Assembly: GCA_045120955.1 (NCBI GenBank)
Contig: JBGVFH010000019.1
Span: 1-12,664 of the forward strand
Source of the DNA: JAZMZS01 sp045120955
GTDB taxonomy: Bacteria > Bacillota > Clostridia > Oscillospirales > CAG-272
Direction: 5' to 3'
Length of the DNA: 12,664 nt
The notes beneath the pieces are model-generated. The model worked only from the letters and a program-made list of their open reading frames with translations. It was not told the DNA's origin and searched no databases. Made by a program: the position numbers and the translations under genes. Shown here in pieces: positions 12,274 to 12,664 of the stretch; position 1 is the stretch's first letter, and every line of letters starts with the position of its first letter.

Positions 12274-12664
12274 AAGAAACTAAAAAAACAGCCATAATCG
12301 TTGCTGTAATTATGATTGCGGTCGGCATTGTTTCTTCTGTCTGCGCTATAGCGGCGATGAGTTTTGATTTTGCAAAGATAAATACCGTGGCCTTTGAGAT
12401 CAACACATATACGGTAGATGAAGCATTTACGGCAATTTCGATCGACGGAGCGGAATGTGATATTAACCTATATCCTTCGGAAGACGGAACCTGCAAGGTC
12501 GTATGCCGCGAAAGCGACAAGATATCGCACACCGTTTCGGTAACAAACAACACTTTAACTATCAAGCGGCATGATAACCGTAGGTGGTATGAGCATATCG
12601 GAGTTTACATGAGCAGTATGGAAATTGCATTGTATCTGCCTGAAAATGAATATGAAAAGCTTTA
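12270..12664 (+). CDS. DUF4097-like protein, cut by the window end
   Basis: The first 131 codons are seen, with no stop before the window end. An N-terminal membrane anchor (AIIVAVIMIAVGIVSSVCAI, residues 8-27) is followed by strand-rich sequence: AFTAISIDGAECDINLYPSE (55-74), KVVCRE, then VSVTNNTLTIKRHD and MEIALYLPENEYEKL. This is the pattern of the DUF4097 right-handed beta-repeat family, found at the cell surface and almost always in PadR/DUF1700 or anti-sigma operons. The start overlaps the DUF1700 stop by four bases and follows GGGGGAGG. The true length is unknown; family members are often about 250-350 residues. Confidence 0.8.
   Translation, partial: MKETKKTAIIVAVIMIAVGIVSSVCAIAAMSFDFAKINTVAFEINTYTVDEAFTAISIDGAECDINLYPSEDGTCKVVCRESDKISHTVSVTNNTLTIKRHDNRRWYEHIGVYMSSMEIALYLPENEYEKL

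Noticed and set aside
1..12664. CRISPR arrays, tRNA or rRNA genes, phage structural genes and toxin-antitoxin pairs
   Set aside because: Looked for by eye on both strands; no regularly spaced repeats, cloverleaf with a CCA end, or recognisable proteins of these kinds were seen.

Overview
The window looks like a chromosomal segment of an anaerobic, low-to-moderate GC Firmicute, most likely a gut-type Clostridium relative (Oscillospiraceae/Ruminococcaceae-like). The reasons are strong Shine-Dalgarno sites before nearly every gene, sigma-A type promoters, lipoprotein signal peptides on the exported proteins, an IS3/IS150-group remnant, and a PadR-DUF1700-DUF4097 operon, which is typical of Firmicutes. 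No rRNA, tRNA or CRISPR array was seen.

Left part (1-8230), carbohydrate utilisation. Two exported lipoproteins lie at the two ends: a GH93/sialidase-like beta-propeller (139-1824) and an orphan ABC-type solute-binding protein (6629-8128). Between them are a GH4 alpha-galactosidase-like gene (3097-4410, minus), a divergent AraC regulator (4586-5383) and a second AraC regulator (5531-6418, minus) divergent from the binding-protein gene. The two lipoprotein promoters share an ungapped 59-bp element (29-87 and 6516-6574, 42 identical bases) that holds the -35/-10 core and two upstream blocks. One of the local AraC proteins probably controls both. Between the propeller gene and the GH4 gene lies decayed DNA: a broken IS3-family element that sits in the loop of what was a bidirectional terminator, an SGNH/GDSL-hydrolase pseudogene, and a 71-codon ORF of unknown nature.

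Right part (8231-12664), housekeeping and envelope genes. A cupin gene and a DUF421/YetF membrane protein gene are on the minus strand. A 583-bp stretch without an intact gene follows; it carries a long hairpin, a near-consensus promoter and what may be a decayed serine-recombinase tail. Then come an isoprenylcysteine-methyltransferase-like membrane enzyme with a cytidine/blasticidin-deaminase-like protein in one operon, a hairpin, and an operon of PadR regulator, DUF1700 membrane protein and a DUF4097 protein cut by the window end. The PadR operon starts from a TTGACA-N17-TATGAT promoter whose -35 box lies in a perfect 7-3-7 dyad, a likely autoregulatory operator.

Functional assignments rest on recognising family motifs in the translated sequence; no database search was run.
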